This document shows, piece by piece, positions 9,432 through 19,419 of a stretch of 64,000 bases of DNA (position 1 is its first letter; each line of letters begins with the position of its first letter). The position numbers were made by a program, and so were the translations under genes. The stretch is taken from NCBI GenBank assembly GCA_001515945.1, contig LOER01000016.1, positions 345,614 to 409,613 on the forward strand. The letters are read 5' to 3'. The notes below the pieces were generated by a model that made no database searches, was not told where the DNA came from, and saw only the letters and a program-made list of their open reading frames with translations. Origin of the DNA: Desulfitibacter sp. BRH_c19 (GTDB taxonomy: Bacteria; Bacillota; DSM-16504; Desulfitibacterales; Desulfitibacteraceae).

Positions 9432-10556
9432 TCAGGATAGTAAATTATAAGGTACTACTTCAGTAAACACTTCAAGTATTTTCTTTAATGCGTGAGGTTC
9501 TCCAAGCTCCTGGGAAGCCTTTTTCATAGAAAGTAATCTCTTTTCATTCAATAATAGATTATCTAATTCCTTTAAAAGATTATTTGATGTTAAATCATGA
9601 TCTTTTATTAATATTGCTGCACCATTTTTAACGAGGGATCTTGCATTATGTTCTTGATGGTTTTCAGTTGCCCATGGATATGGCACCAATATGGCGGGTA
9701 TCCCTAAGGCTGTGATTTCCGCTAGAAATGTAGCTCCTGCTCTCCCTATTACTAGGTCAGCAATACCTATAGCATCTTCCATATTATGTATATAAGGCTT
9801 AATGGTAATATTACCCATATCTTCAAGATTTATTCCTTGTTTTTTAATAGTTTCAGTTGTTTCAAGATAACTTGCTTCACCTGTAATGAATATGAATTGA
9901 GTATTTTTGATTTTAATCAGTTCAGCCATTGATTTGGCAATTGCATTGTTAATACTCCATGCTCCTCGGCTTCCACCTGTAATTAAAACAGTTTTCATTC
10001 TTGGGTCAAGTCCCAACCTTTTATAGCTGCCTTTTTTCGAAACCTTTAGTATCTCCGAACGTATAGGTAGGCCGGTTAATCTAAGTTTGGACTTATCTTT
10101 AAAATACTGTTTACTATCTTTAAATGTCAAGCAAATACGCTTAGCTCTTCGAGCTAATAACTTATTTGTAATACCAGGATATGAGTTTTGTTCATGTAGC
10201 ATGAGTGGTACACCCATTTGAGAACCTACCCACGCTACTGGACCTGCAACATATCCTCCTGTTGATACTATGGCGTCAGGTTTAAACTCTGAAATAATTT
10301 TAAAGGATTGCCCCAGCCCTTTAAGGAATTTAAAACCACTTTTAAGCGATTGAAAATTAATCTTTCTGGGTAACCCTTCAACTGTGATGAACCGAAAATT
10401 TATACCTGTTTTTGGGAGAATCCCTGCTTCTAAGCCTTTACTTGTACCAACATATAATATGTCACAACCTACGTAGGTTTCCTGTAAACCTTTTGCAATT
10501 GCTAGGGCAGGATAGATATGTCCCCCTGTCCCACCACCTGTTATTATTACATTCAT
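9432..10556 (-). CDS. murG: UDP-GlcNAc:lipid I N-acetylglucosaminyltransferase MurG
   Basis: Peripheral membrane GT-B glycosyltransferase that converts lipid I to lipid II. Its glycine-rich loop GGGTGGH is at residues ~7-13, a second one is at TGGSRGAWSINNAIAK near 195, and the UDP-GlcNAc pocket signature GRAGATFLAEI is near residue 262, followed by PWATENHQEHNA. ATG 10556 is preferred to the codons just upstream because of GGCGGGTG at 7 nt. It lies 13 bp after ftsW. The 374 aa length is usual. Confidence 0.96.
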   Translation of the reverse strand: MNVIITGGGTGGHIYPALAIAKGLQETYVGCDILYVGTSKGLEAGILPKTGINFRFITVEGLPRKINFQSLKSGFKFLKGLGQSFKIISEFKPDAIVSTGGYVAGPVAWVGSQMGVPLMLHEQNSYPGITNKLLARRAKRICLTFKDSKQYFKDKSKLRLTGLPIRSEILKVSKKGSYKRLGLDPRMKTVLITGGSRGAWSINNAIAKSMAELIKIKNTQFIFITGEASYLETTETIKKQGINLEDMGNITIKPYIHNMEDAIGIADLVIGRAGATFLAEITALGIPAILVPYPWATENHQEHNARSLVKNGAAILIKDHDLTSNNLLKELDNLLLNEKRLLSMKKASQELGEPHALKKILEVFTEVVPYNLLS

Positions 10557-10569
10557 AAACAACACCCGC

Positions 10570-11670
10570 CTAAGTGCTTTTTGTATATCTAGATATCCCT
10601 AGTAAAATACCAACCCCTGCCATGGTAAATACTAGGCTAGAACCTCCATAACTAATAAATGGCAAGGTAATACCTGTAACTGGTAAAGAACCTGTTACAA
10701 CGCCAATATTCATTAATGCTTGAAATGATATCATTATTGTAATGCCTGCTGCTACAAGGCTTGTAAAGTTATCAGGTGCTGAAACAGCGATTTTAAAGCC
10801 CCTCCATACAAATATTACAAATAGAATTAAGATAAAAGCGGCACCTATAAAGCCTAGCTCTTCACCAAGTACTGCATATATAAAATCTGTATGCCTTTCT
10901 GGTATATAAAGCAACTTTTGTCTTCCATTACCCAACCCCATTCCCAACAGTCCTCCTGAACCAAGTGCCAAAAGAGATTGTATAGTTTGAAAACCTGCAC
11001 CAATGGGATCTTCATATGGATTAATGAATGCCATGATTCTTCGTAACCTATATGGTTCCGCAATAATTGCTACCGCAATAGCTACTAGGCCGCTAGAAGC
11101 TAACATAGTTAGATGTAATGGTTTTGCACCTGCTACCACTAATAATAAATAGATTGTACCAGCAACTGCAACTGCAGTACCCAAATCTGGTTGAGCTAGA
11201 ATTAATGCACAAACAATACCCAATATAACCAATTGGGGTAATAAGCCTCTCCCAAAATTTTTTAAATTCTTTTGGTTTAGGCTTAAACTCTTTGCCATAA
11301 ATAGTACCATAGCTAGTTTAACAATTTCTGACGGTTGAAAAATAAATCCACCGAGACCAATCCATCGACCTGCTCCACCACTTACCTTCCCAATTAAAAG
11401 CGTCAGGACCAGTAAAGACATTGTACCAAGCAGGATAGGAGCTGCAAATTTATAAAGGACTTTATAATGGATATTCATTGCAAAAATAAGAGCAACAACA
11501 CCTATCGAAGCGTTAAATAATTGCCTTCTTAAGTAAAAATACATATCCCCATGGCTTATATCAGATGAATAGGCACTAGAACTGAATACCATGATAATAC
11601 CTATACTTATTAAGATCATAGTAACAAAAAAAATTGTAAAGTCCGGGGAATGCCTGTTTTTATCTAACAT
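10570..11670 (-). CDS. ftsW: Lipid II polymerase of the SEDS family, FtsW/SpoVE
   Basis: Polytopic membrane glycosyltransferase that polymerises lipid II at the septum, working with a class B penicillin-binding protein such as the spoVD product encoded upstream. About ten hydrophobic segments are present. Characteristic SEDS motifs include GRWIGLGGFIFQPSEIVKLA, AQPDLGTA with the conserved Asp, ERHTDFIYAVLGEELGFIG, and the C-terminal PVTGITLPFISYGGSSL. Position between murD and murG is the classic ftsW/spoVE site. Vegetative (FtsW) and sporulation (SpoVE) roles cannot be separated from sequence alone. Confidence 0.93.
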   Translation of the reverse strand: MLDKNRHSPDFTIFFVTMILISIGIIMVFSSSAYSSDISHGDMYFYLRRQLFNASIGVVALIFAMNIHYKVLYKFAAPILLGTMSLLVLTLLIGKVSGGAGRWIGLGGFIFQPSEIVKLAMVLFMAKSLSLNQKNLKNFGRGLLPQLVILGIVCALILAQPDLGTAVAVAGTIYLLLVVAGAKPLHLTMLASSGLVAIAVAIIAEPYRLRRIMAFINPYEDPIGAGFQTIQSLLALGSGGLLGMGLGNGRQKLLYIPERHTDFIYAVLGEELGFIGAAFILILFVIFVWRGFKIAVSAPDNFTSLVAAGITIMISFQALMNIGVVTGSLPVTGITLPFISYGGSSLVFTMAGVGILLGISRYTKST

Positions 11671-11676
11671 ATCTTT

Positions 11677-13041
11677 TCACCCCATCACTTTTTTTACTAA
11701 CTTCCGGAAGTGGTCTCCTCTTTCTTCATAGTTACTGTACATATCCCAGCTAGCACACGCAGGAGATAACAGCACAATACCACCTTTTGAAGAAATGTTC
11801 TTACTAAGTTCCACAGCCTCAGCTAAATTGTTTACCTGATAGCACTCACTAATGCCTGCATCAGTAGCAGCTTCCTTAATCTTTACTGCTGTTTCTCCAA
11901 ACACAACTATTTTACAACTTAAACCAGCCGCTATTTTGGCAAGGTCATTAAAAGAGCTTCCCTTATCCATTCCACCAGCAATTAACACAATTTTTTTATC
12001 CATATAGGCTTCTACTGCCTTTATTGTGGCTTCAGGATTAGTTCCTTTAGAATCATTTATATATGTAATACCATCTACTTCTCCCACTGGTTCTAATCTA
12101 TGTGGAACCCCCGGAAACGTTTGTAAGCTCTCCTGTAATCCTTTTCGATTGACATTACATATCAGCGCAACGGCAATAGCAGCCATAGAGTTTTCTAAAT
12201 TATGCGAACCTTTAATCTTAACTTGCTCCCAGTCTATAATCTTTTCTGTTTTACCCTGCCAGTTAGCAATAATTGTTCCTTGATCTAAAAAAATACCTTT
12301 TTCTAATTTATGTTTTTTACTAAAAAATATTACCTGACATTTTATCTTGGAGGCAAAGCTCCTTGTCAGTTGATCATCATAGTTTAAAATAGCATAATCA
12401 TCTTTATCTTGATTAATAAAAATATTACCCTTAGCAGCTATATATTTTCCCATTGTTTTATGTCTATCCAAATGGTCAGGAGTTATATTTAAAAGTACTG
12501 CAATTTTAGGACAAAACTGATGTACAGTTTCCAATTGGAAGCTACTCACTTCAACAACTAAATATGTATTATCATCTGCATAAGTCACTTCTTGAACCAA
12601 GGGTATTCCGATATTTCCTGCCACCTTTACTTTTTGTCCAGTTTTAGATAAAATATCCCCGATTAGAGCAGTCGTAGTAGTCTTCCCATTTGTACCCGTA
12701 ACAGCGATAATAGGAGATTTTGTCATTATAGATGCCAGCTCTAGCTCACTCCATACAGGTAACCCTTTACCAAAAGCTGTAGTTATAGGAGCTGCAGTTA
12801 ATGGTACACCTGGGCTTGTAACAACTAAATCAAACTTATCAGTACTTATTTCAGGCTCAGATCCTCCCAAATAATAGTCAATATTTAATCCTGAAAGGGT
12901 TTTTAATTCCTTCACTAGTTTTTCTAGTGGTTTCTGATCATATATGGAAACAATTGCTCTCTGTTCTTTCAAAATCTTAGCAGCAGCAATACCACTTCGC
13001 GCCATACCAATTATTAAAACTTTCTTTTCCTTGAAATCCAT
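11677..13041 (-). CDS. murD: UDP-N-acetylmuramoylalanine--D-glutamate ligase MurD
   Basis: Cytoplasmic Mur ligase adding D-Glu to UDP-MurNAc-L-Ala. The N-terminal Rossmann part is VLIIGMARSGIAAAKIL, the P-loop is VTGTNGKTTTTALIG near residue 115, the carbamylated-lysine region and NITPDHLDRH follow, and the ligase signature PHRLEPVGEVDGITYINDSKGTNPE is near residue 300. ATG 13041 is favoured: the ATG at 13047 sits 2 nt from the GGGG ribosome binding site, while 13041 is 8 nt away. It lies between mraY and ftsW with short spacings. Confidence 0.96.
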   Translation of the reverse strand: MDFKEKKVLIIGMARSGIAAAKILKEQRAIVSIYDQKPLEKLVKELKTLSGLNIDYYLGGSEPEISTDKFDLVVTSPGVPLTAAPITTAFGKGLPVWSELELASIMTKSPIIAVTGTNGKTTTTALIGDILSKTGQKVKVAGNIGIPLVQEVTYADDNTYLVVEVSSFQLETVHQFCPKIAVLLNITPDHLDRHKTMGKYIAAKGNIFINQDKDDYAILNYDDQLTRSFASKIKCQVIFFSKKHKLEKGIFLDQGTIIANWQGKTEKIIDWEQVKIKGSHNLENSMAAIAVALICNVNRKGLQESLQTFPGVPHRLEPVGEVDGITYINDSKGTNPEATIKAVEAYMDKKIVLIAGGMDKGSSFNDLAKIAAGLSCKIVVFGETAVKIKEAATDAGISECYQVNNLAEAVELSKNISSKGGIVLLSPACASWDMYSNYEERGDHFRKLVKKVMG

Positions 13042-13053
13042 TAACATTACCCC

Positions 13054-14010
13054 TTACATCATATACTTAAATAACGCAATACCTGCAAAAGCAAATACTA
13101 TAGACACTAGATAAAATACTAATACAATTTTTCTTTCTCCCCAACCCTTTAATTCAAAGTGGTGGTGTAAAGGACTCATTAAGAATAACCTTTTTCCAAT
13201 AGTCTGGAATGCTATAACTTGAATTATTACTGATAATGTTTCTATAACAAATATTATTCCTATAAATACTAGTAGAACTTCTGTTTTAGATAAAACAGCT
13301 AGAGTAGCTATTGCAGCTCCAAGGGCTAGTGATCCCGTATCTCCCATGAAAACCTTTGCAGGATTGAAGTTAAAAACCAAAAAACCCATACAACCTCCTG
13401 CAAGAGTAGCTGCAAACATTGCTAATTCTTGATTGTCTAGCATAATACTAATCATCAAAAAGCCTAAAGCTGCTACTGCTGTAATCCCGGTAGCAAGGCC
13501 ATCAAGTCCATCAGTAAGATTCACAGCATTAGTTGTGCCTACTACAACTATAATAACAAATGGAAGATAAAGCCACCCAAAGAATACATAGCCTAAAAAT
13601 GGAATCCAAACTTCGGTCCCTCTATCTAAAAATACAACAGCTATAAATGCTAAAATAAGACTTAATAAAACCTGTCCTGCCAATTTCCATCTTGCCTTTA
13701 AACCAAGAGATCTCCTTAAGACTACTTTTATATAATCATCAGTAAACCCTATTAGACCAAAACCAAGTGTCATTAATAATAATAAGGCAGTATCAAGACT
13801 AGGAGATGATATAAAAAGTGTAACAATAATTACTGGCAATAAGAAAATCAGTCCACCCATGGTCGGTGTTCCGGCTTTCCCAAAATGTCTTTTTGGTCCA
13901 TCGGAACGTATTGTTTGACCCACTTTTAGACTACGCAAAACAGGTATAATTAACGGTGCCAAGATTACTGTACTAATGGCAGTAACAGCAAATGTTATCA
14001 AATAGACCAT
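13054..14010 (-). CDS. mraY: Phospho-MurNAc-pentapeptide transferase MraY
   Basis: Integral membrane enzyme that attaches the MurNAc-pentapeptide to undecaprenyl phosphate, giving lipid I. About ten membrane helices are seen. Family motifs are present: GTPTMGG, the aspartate pair in GFTDDYIKV, NAVNLTDGLDGLATG, FNFNPAKVFMGDTGSLALG and the cytoplasmic histidines in MSPLHHHFE. The 318 aa length matches. The gene lies 12 bp before murD and 15 bp after murF, within one operon. Confidence 0.97.
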   Translation of the reverse strand: MVYLITFAVTAISTVILAPLIIPVLRSLKVGQTIRSDGPKRHFGKAGTPTMGGLIFLLPVIIVTLFISSPSLDTALLLLMTLGFGLIGFTDDYIKVVLRRSLGLKARWKLAGQVLLSLILAFIAVVFLDRGTEVWIPFLGYVFFGWLYLPFVIIVVVGTTNAVNLTDGLDGLATGITAVAALGFLMISIMLDNQELAMFAATLAGGCMGFLVFNFNPAKVFMGDTGSLALGAAIATLAVLSKTEVLLVFIGIIFVIETLSVIIQVIAFQTIGKRLFLMSPLHHHFELKGWGERKIVLVFYLVSIVFAFAGIALFKYMM

Positions 14011-14025
14011 ACTTTATGTGTCCCC

Positions 14026-15393
14026 CTAAACAAGTTCTTTAACAATTTCTTCGATTTTAGTAGCTCTAGAGCCCTTAAATAGAATAGTATCTCCCTTTGT
14101 AATAATTTTTTTCAGGTGATCAGTTGCTTCCCTGTTGTTTGTAAAAATAAAGACTTTGTCTTCAAGCATCCCACTTTTTAGAGCTCCTTGAGCAATCATC
14201 TTTGCAAGTTCTCCTACTGTTACTAAGATGTCAATGCCCTTGGCATGAACCTGCTTACCGACTGTATGATGACCCTCTTCTTCATACTTACCTAATTCGT
14301 ACATATCACCTAAGACAGCTATTTTTCTGTGATTTTTTACTGTGGACAAAATATCTAAACTTGCAACCATAGATACTGGATTTGCATTATATGTATCGTT
14401 TATAAGTATAATATTCTTTTCTAGAATAATTTTCTCTAACCTTTTTTCTGATAAAATTGAATTTTTGAGTCCTTCACTAATACTCTTTAAATTAAGACCC
14501 AGTTCATAAGCAACTCCTGCAGCAGCTAGTGAGTTTAAAATATTATGTCGTCCAGGAATGGGCAATGTAATATCAATGCTCTCATTATAAATCTCCAGCT
14601 GGAACAGACTCTTGTCAAAATACATTTCTATATTTTTTGCTTTGTATTTATGCTTGCTTTCAAATCCATAAAAGTTAACATCTGCCTCTGTCCAACCTTC
14701 CATCTGCCTACACCAATAATCTTCTCCATTTAAAATTACTTTTCCGTCTTTATGAATATTTTTTACAAGTTCACTCTTTGCAATTGCTATATTCTCTATT
14801 TTTCCAAGGAGTTCAAGATGTACAGGAGCAACATTTGTAACAACCCCTATCGTAGGCTGAGCAATACGAGCTAGCTCATCAATTTGCCCTAATCCTCGCA
14901 TCCCCATTTCTACTACAACTGCTTGTGTATCTTTATCAATATTAAGAAGGGTCAGAGGAAGTCCTATTTCATTGTTAAAGTTACCCTTACTTTTCACAAC
15001 ATTTAGCTTTTGCTGAAGAATAGTAGCTATTAGATCCTTTGTACTAGTCTTTCCATTGCTTCCAGTTACTGCTATGACCGGAATATTAAACTTTTTCCTA
15101 TGGTGCTTAGATAAATCCTGAAGTGCTTTTAATGTATCCTCCACAATTATAACGGGCATCGTAAAAGTTGGTTTAGATTTTGCCCACCAATTTTCATTTA
15201 CGATAACAGCAACAGCGCCCTTTTCTTGTGCTACATTTATGAATTCATGTCCATTAAACTTTTCACCAATCAGGGGGATAAATAAGTCCCCCTTTTGTAT
15301 GGATCTTGTATCTGTTGAAACTTTTTGTATAGTAATCTCAGTTTGACTACTTAACTCCCCATGGACTGCATGTGCTATTTCTTGAAGCTTCAT
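14026..15393 (-). CDS. murF: UDP-MurNAc-tripeptide--D-Ala-D-Ala ligase MurF
   Basis: Mur ligase that adds D-Ala-D-Ala to make the UDP-MurNAc-pentapeptide. The N-terminal domain carries DTRSIQKGDLFIPLIGEKFNG, the P-loop is VTGSNGKTSTKDLIA near residue 110, and the remainder shows the MurF pattern NDTYNANPVSM and AVLGDMYELG. The ATG at 15393 overlaps the murE stop (TAATG), indicating translational coupling. It is 455 aa, ordinary for the family. Confidence 0.96.
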   Translation of the reverse strand: MKLQEIAHAVHGELSSQTEITIQKVSTDTRSIQKGDLFIPLIGEKFNGHEFINVAQEKGAVAVIVNENWWAKSKPTFTMPVIIVEDTLKALQDLSKHHRKKFNIPVIAVTGSNGKTSTKDLIATILQQKLNVVKSKGNFNNEIGLPLTLLNIDKDTQAVVVEMGMRGLGQIDELARIAQPTIGVVTNVAPVHLELLGKIENIAIAKSELVKNIHKDGKVILNGEDYWCRQMEGWTEADVNFYGFESKHKYKAKNIEMYFDKSLFQLEIYNESIDITLPIPGRHNILNSLAAAGVAYELGLNLKSISEGLKNSILSEKRLEKIILEKNIILINDTYNANPVSMVASLDILSTVKNHRKIAVLGDMYELGKYEEEGHHTVGKQVHAKGIDILVTVGELAKMIAQGALKSGMLEDKVFIFTNNREATDHLKKIITKGDTILFKGSRATKIEEIVKELV

Positions 15394-16865
15394 TATTCCA
15401 CCAACTTCACCAGAAATTCTTTTGCAATTTCTTTGTCATCAAATGGATATGTTTTCCCTTTAACTTCCTGATATGTTTCATGCCCTTTGCCGGCAATCAG
15501 TATTAAGTCATCCTTTTGAGCCATTTGAATTGCCTTACCTATTGCTTGCTTCCTATCAACTACTACTTCATATGGAACTGATAGCTTATCTAAGCCTGGT
15601 AGTATATCTGTAATTATCGCTACGGGCTCCTCATTTCTAGGATTATCTGATGTTACTATGCTATAAGTGCTATACTTAGCAACAGCTTCTCCCATCAACG
15701 GTCTCTTTGTCCTATCCCTGTCACCACCACAGCCAAATACTGTTATTATACGCCCTTTGACAAAATTTTGTGCAGAAGTTAAAACATTAATCAAGCTATC
15801 AGGTGTATGGGCATAGTCCACAATAACGGTAAAATTTTGATTTGCATCAACCCTTTCAAAACGTCCAGGAACTCCCATAACAGCCTCTAGCTTATCCTTT
15901 ATGACGTCTGGCTCAATTCCTTCAAGGTAGCCAACCACAAATGCAGCTAAGGAATTGTATACATTAAATAAGCCAGTCATTTTCAGTTTAAGACTAACAC
16001 TACCCTTAGGAAACACTAGATCATAAGACACCCCATGCCCCTGAACATTAATGTTTTTTGCTCTGAAGTCACAATCCTCATTAATACCATATGTATACAC
16101 AGGAACACGTGCCTTGTTTCTAAAATACTCATAATAATTGTCATCTCTATTTATTACTGCATATTGGGGTCTTCTTTTTTTATAGTTGCCTATCATTTCA
16201 AAAAGGGCACCCTTTGATTCTTTGTAAGCATCAAGGCTTTCATGAAAATCCAGATGGTCTTGTGAAAGGTTTGTATATACTCCCACATCAAAGGAGCTTC
16301 CATGTACCCTCTTTAAGTCCAATGCATGAGAGGATACCTCCATAACACCATATGAAGCATTTTCTTTAAGCATCTGCGAAAACATATATTGCAAATCTAC
16401 TGCTTCAGGAGTTGTTCTACTAGCCGGGAGAGTTTGGTCACCAATCATATTACCAATGGTACCGATTATTCCTACCCTGTGACTTGCTTCAAGAATTGAT
16501 TTAATAAGATAGGTTGTAGTAGTCTTGCCATTTGTTCCAGTAACCCCAATTAAGCCAAATTTATTTGATGGATAATCATAAAAGAGGGTTGCCATTAACG
16601 ACATGGCATCCCTAGCATTCTTGACCTTTATTTGAGGTACATTTAAACCTTCTAAATATCTTTCCACCACAAGTGCTGCTGCCCCACATTTAACAGCCTT
16701 ATCAGCATATAAATGTCCATCTGTCTTGAACCCGGGAACACAGAAAAATAGATCTCCTGTTATAACCTGCCGAGAATCATATTTTAGACCATGTATTTCT
16801 ATTTCATCTATAGGTTTAGATGTTTCGTAGAAGTTTAATGGTTTTAATATATCATGCAAATTCAC
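15393..16865 (-). CDS. murE: UDP-MurNAc-L-Ala-D-Glu--meso-diaminopimelate ligase MurE
   Basis: Mur ligase adding the third residue of the stem peptide. The P-loop VTGTNGKTTTTYL is near residue 108, HxLDLKRVHG and NLSQDHLDFH follow, and the specificity loop reads DNPRNEEPV. The DNPR motif is the known marker for meso-diaminopimelate rather than lysine, so the wall is predicted to be of the DAP type. GTG 16865 lies 9 nt past GGGGG; the ATG at 16874 directly abuts that site and is less likely. It overlaps murF. Confidence 0.95.
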   Translation of the reverse strand: MNLHDILKPLNFYETSKPIDEIEIHGLKYDSRQVITGDLFFCVPGFKTDGHLYADKAVKCGAAALVVERYLEGLNVPQIKVKNARDAMSLMATLFYDYPSNKFGLIGVTGTNGKTTTTYLIKSILEASHRVGIIGTIGNMIGDQTLPASRTTPEAVDLQYMFSQMLKENASYGVMEVSSHALDLKRVHGSSFDVGVYTNLSQDHLDFHESLDAYKESKGALFEMIGNYKKRRPQYAVINRDDNYYEYFRNKARVPVYTYGINEDCDFRAKNINVQGHGVSYDLVFPKGSVSLKLKMTGLFNVYNSLAAFVVGYLEGIEPDVIKDKLEAVMGVPGRFERVDANQNFTVIVDYAHTPDSLINVLTSAQNFVKGRIITVFGCGGDRDRTKRPLMGEAVAKYSTYSIVTSDNPRNEEPVAIITDILPGLDKLSVPYEVVVDRKQAIGKAIQMAQKDDLILIAGKGHETYQEVKGKTYPFDDKEIAKEFLVKLVE

Positions 16866-16935
16866 TAAAATCATCCCCCTATAACTTTCTATATTACTAA
16901 ATTAACCCAAAAGTAAATATTTTAACCTATTACAG

Positions 16936-19044
16936 TTACTCCTGAAAAATCACATTAACTTCACTTCCTGGTTCTAAATTTGAATTTGGTTTTGGATTCT
17001 GCTCAATTGCCGACCCACTACCTTCCGGGACCAATTTAAGTCCCATAGCTTCTAGAACATTAGCTGCCTGGTATACTCGATAGCCAGATATGTCGGGCAC
17101 TTTTAGCATTTCCGTCGCTTCGCCTTCTTCTAATTGGAGGATTATAGTAGTCCCTGGTGTTACCTTGGCCATGGCTGCAGGATTTTGATCCTTTATTATT
17201 GTTCCATTACCTCTAAAATCAGCTATTAATCCAAGACTTCTTAAAGCTTGCTCTGCCTTATCAATACTTAATCCTGTCAAGTCTGGCAAAGAAATCTGTT
17301 GATTCTCAGTTTGTTCCTTTTCATCGGGGTTGTATTGAGGGGCAACACCTAAATAGTGCAAACTGTCTTCCACTACCCTTTTAAAAATTGGAGCAGCTAC
17401 AGTACCCCCATAATATGGATAACCTTGAGGTTCATCAATTACAACTAAAGCAACTAGTTTGGGATCATCTACAGGAGCCACTCCAAGAAAGGATGCGACA
17501 TATCTCCCCTGTAAATAACCACCTGCTCCTGCTTTTTGAGCTGTACCAGTTTTTCCGCCCACTCGGTATCCTTCAATATATCCATTTCTCCCAGTACCTT
17601 CGCTAACAACCTCTTCAAGGATTCCTAAGGTTTCTTGGGCTGTTTCCTTTGATATTACCTGTTTAACAACTTCCGGCTCTATAGCTTTAACAAGGTTTCC
17701 GTCTTTATCTCTAATTTCTCGTACAAGATGAGGTTTTAATAAAGTACCATTATTAGCAATGGCCGACATAGCTGATGCTAACTGAACTGGAGTAACAGCT
17801 ATACCCTGGCCAATAGAAATAGTAGCTATATTTACCTGCTTAAGGTTCTCTTCTTGTATCATAATGCCACTAGCTTCACCAGGCAAATCAAGTCCAGTTA
17901 TACTGCCAAAACCAAAATCTCTTATATAATTATAAAAATTACCTTTCTGCTTATCCTCTAATCTTAGTCCTAAAGTAATAAATGTAGGGTTACAAGAATT
18001 CTGAACGCCTACTGAAAAAGTCTGGCTTCCGTGGGGATTATAATACCGCCAGCACTTAATGGTTTCACCACCAACCCTAATTGATCCTGTACAAACAAAT
18101 TTTTCATTTTCCCCAACCAGCCCTTCCTCTAAGACAGCTGAGGTTGTAACCACCTTGAAAGTAGATCCTGGTTCATAGCTGTTGGATACGGCAATATTTC
18201 TCCAGTTTTCCTGTGGATATTGACTATAATTGTTTGGATCATAGGTAGGTCTGCTTGCAAGAGCTAGAATCTCTCCTGATTGAGGGTCCATTACTATTAT
18301 AGTAGCACTTTTGGGATTGCTAGTGCTGGCCATTAAAGTATCTAATTCTCTCTCTGCAATGAATTGGATTGTCTCATCAATTGTGAGAACCAGACTATTT
18401 CCATCCTCTGGAGGAATATATTGATGCATAGCATGGGGTATCTCTCTTCCAGCTGCATCATATTCTACTACAATAGCACCTCTTTTTCCATTTAACTCCT
18501 CATCATAAATTACTTCAATTCCTTCTAGACCCTGATTATCAATACCAGCAAAGCCTAAAACATGAGCTGCCAAGTGATCATTTGGATAAAATCTCTGGCT
18601 TTCCTCAGCTACATTGATACCTGGCAAATTCAACTCCCTTATAGCAGTAGCTTTATCATAATCTACTTTACGAACAACGTATTCAAACCAGGAGCCATTT
18701 TTTGTTATACGATTATATACATTTTCAACAGGTATATCCAAGATTTTTGATAGTTCTTCTGCAATTTCTTGGGCTTTTCCACTTCTATTGACTTGGGGAG
18801 GAATAGCATAAATATAATCAGCGCTTACGCTGATGGCCAATTCTCTCATATTTCTATCAAAAATAGTTCCTCTTTTTGGCTCCACAGGCACCTCTCGCAA
18901 ACGATTATCGAGGGCCTGTAGTTGTAACTCATCTCCCCTGACAAATTGAATCCAGACAAGTCTAAAGCTTAAAAAAAAGAAAGCTGCAAAGAAAAGTAAA
19001 AACACCTTTGCAATTCTCTTTTTCATAACTACATTTCCTGTCAT
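16936..19044 (-). CDS. spoVD: Class B penicillin-binding protein, SpoVD/PBP2B type, with two PASTA domains
   Basis: Septal or spore-cortex transpeptidase, 702 aa. One N-terminal membrane helix (residues ~10-30) is followed by the dimerisation domain (PKRGTIFDRNMRELA) and then the transpeptidase with SxxK at STFK (Ser 294), SxN at SCN (Ser 350) and KTG at residues ~498-500. Two PASTA repeats end the protein (from about residues 580 and 645). In this position Firmicutes carry pbpB and/or spoVD. Only one gene is present here, so it may serve both division and sporulation. ATG 19044 follows GGAGGGGAG. The ~560 bp between it and ftsL is repeat DNA, unusual inside a dcw cluster. Confidence 0.94.
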   Translation of the reverse strand: MTGNVVMKKRIAKVFLLFFAAFFFLSFRLVWIQFVRGDELQLQALDNRLREVPVEPKRGTIFDRNMRELAISVSADYIYAIPPQVNRSGKAQEIAEELSKILDIPVENVYNRITKNGSWFEYVVRKVDYDKATAIRELNLPGINVAEESQRFYPNDHLAAHVLGFAGIDNQGLEGIEVIYDEELNGKRGAIVVEYDAAGREIPHAMHQYIPPEDGNSLVLTIDETIQFIAERELDTLMASTSNPKSATIIVMDPQSGEILALASRPTYDPNNYSQYPQENWRNIAVSNSYEPGSTFKVVTTSAVLEEGLVGENEKFVCTGSIRVGGETIKCWRYYNPHGSQTFSVGVQNSCNPTFITLGLRLEDKQKGNFYNYIRDFGFGSITGLDLPGEASGIMIQEENLKQVNIATISIGQGIAVTPVQLASAMSAIANNGTLLKPHLVREIRDKDGNLVKAIEPEVVKQVISKETAQETLGILEEVVSEGTGRNGYIEGYRVGGKTGTAQKAGAGGYLQGRYVASFLGVAPVDDPKLVALVVIDEPQGYPYYGGTVAAPIFKRVVEDSLHYLGVAPQYNPDEKEQTENQQISLPDLTGLSIDKAEQALRSLGLIADFRGNGTIIKDQNPAAMAKVTPGTTIILQLEEGEATEMLKVPDISGYRVYQAANVLEAMGLKLVPEGSGSAIEQNPKPNSNLEPGSEVNVIFQE

Positions 19045-19324
19045 TTATCTTCTCCCCTCCATTTTACTCATAATAAAGTGAAACTCCTATCAGTAGGGGT
19101 TGGCCTATAAACAGGATTCTTTATTCAGGTGGAGTTCCCACAGGATTAGTTCAGCTATAGTTCAGCTATAGTTCAGGGAAAGTCACCTGAACTAAGTTTT
19201 ACTGAATGACTCCATCTGAATATTATAGAGCGAAACTTGCCAAATTGTTTGGCTTAGCTGAGCTAATCCTTTAGGGAAAACCGTTATCCAGGGGCTTAGT
19301 ACCAGTTATCTCCCACCTACTACC

Positions 19325-19363
19325 GTAGTTCTAGCATTGTGTTTTAGCAATGCGTAGAAATAC
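19325..19363 (+). repeat. ~40 bp palindromic hairpin repeat, copy 1
   Basis: GTAGTTCTAGCATTG and CAATGCGTAGAAATAC flank a short loop and pair imperfectly. The same unit is at 19380-19419, 21820-21858, 22262-22301 and 28058-28097. The arms are highly conserved and the loop varies. Confidence 0.8.
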
Positions 19364-19379
19364 TAGTGCAGAGCCGCCA

Positions 19380-19419
19380 GTAGTTCTAGCATTGTGATTT
19401 TTGCAATGCGTAGAAATAC
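19380..19419 (+). repeat. ~40 bp palindromic hairpin repeat, copy 2
   Basis: Direct tandem of copy 1 with a period of ~56 bp, including the flank CCGCCAG before and CAGTGCAGAGC after. Tandem placement with the flank suggests local duplication. Confidence 0.8.

Noticed and set aside
19325..19419. Tandem hairpins as a CRISPR array
   Set aside because: Only two units, each a palindrome with conserved flanks and no varying spacers of equal size; no cas genes.
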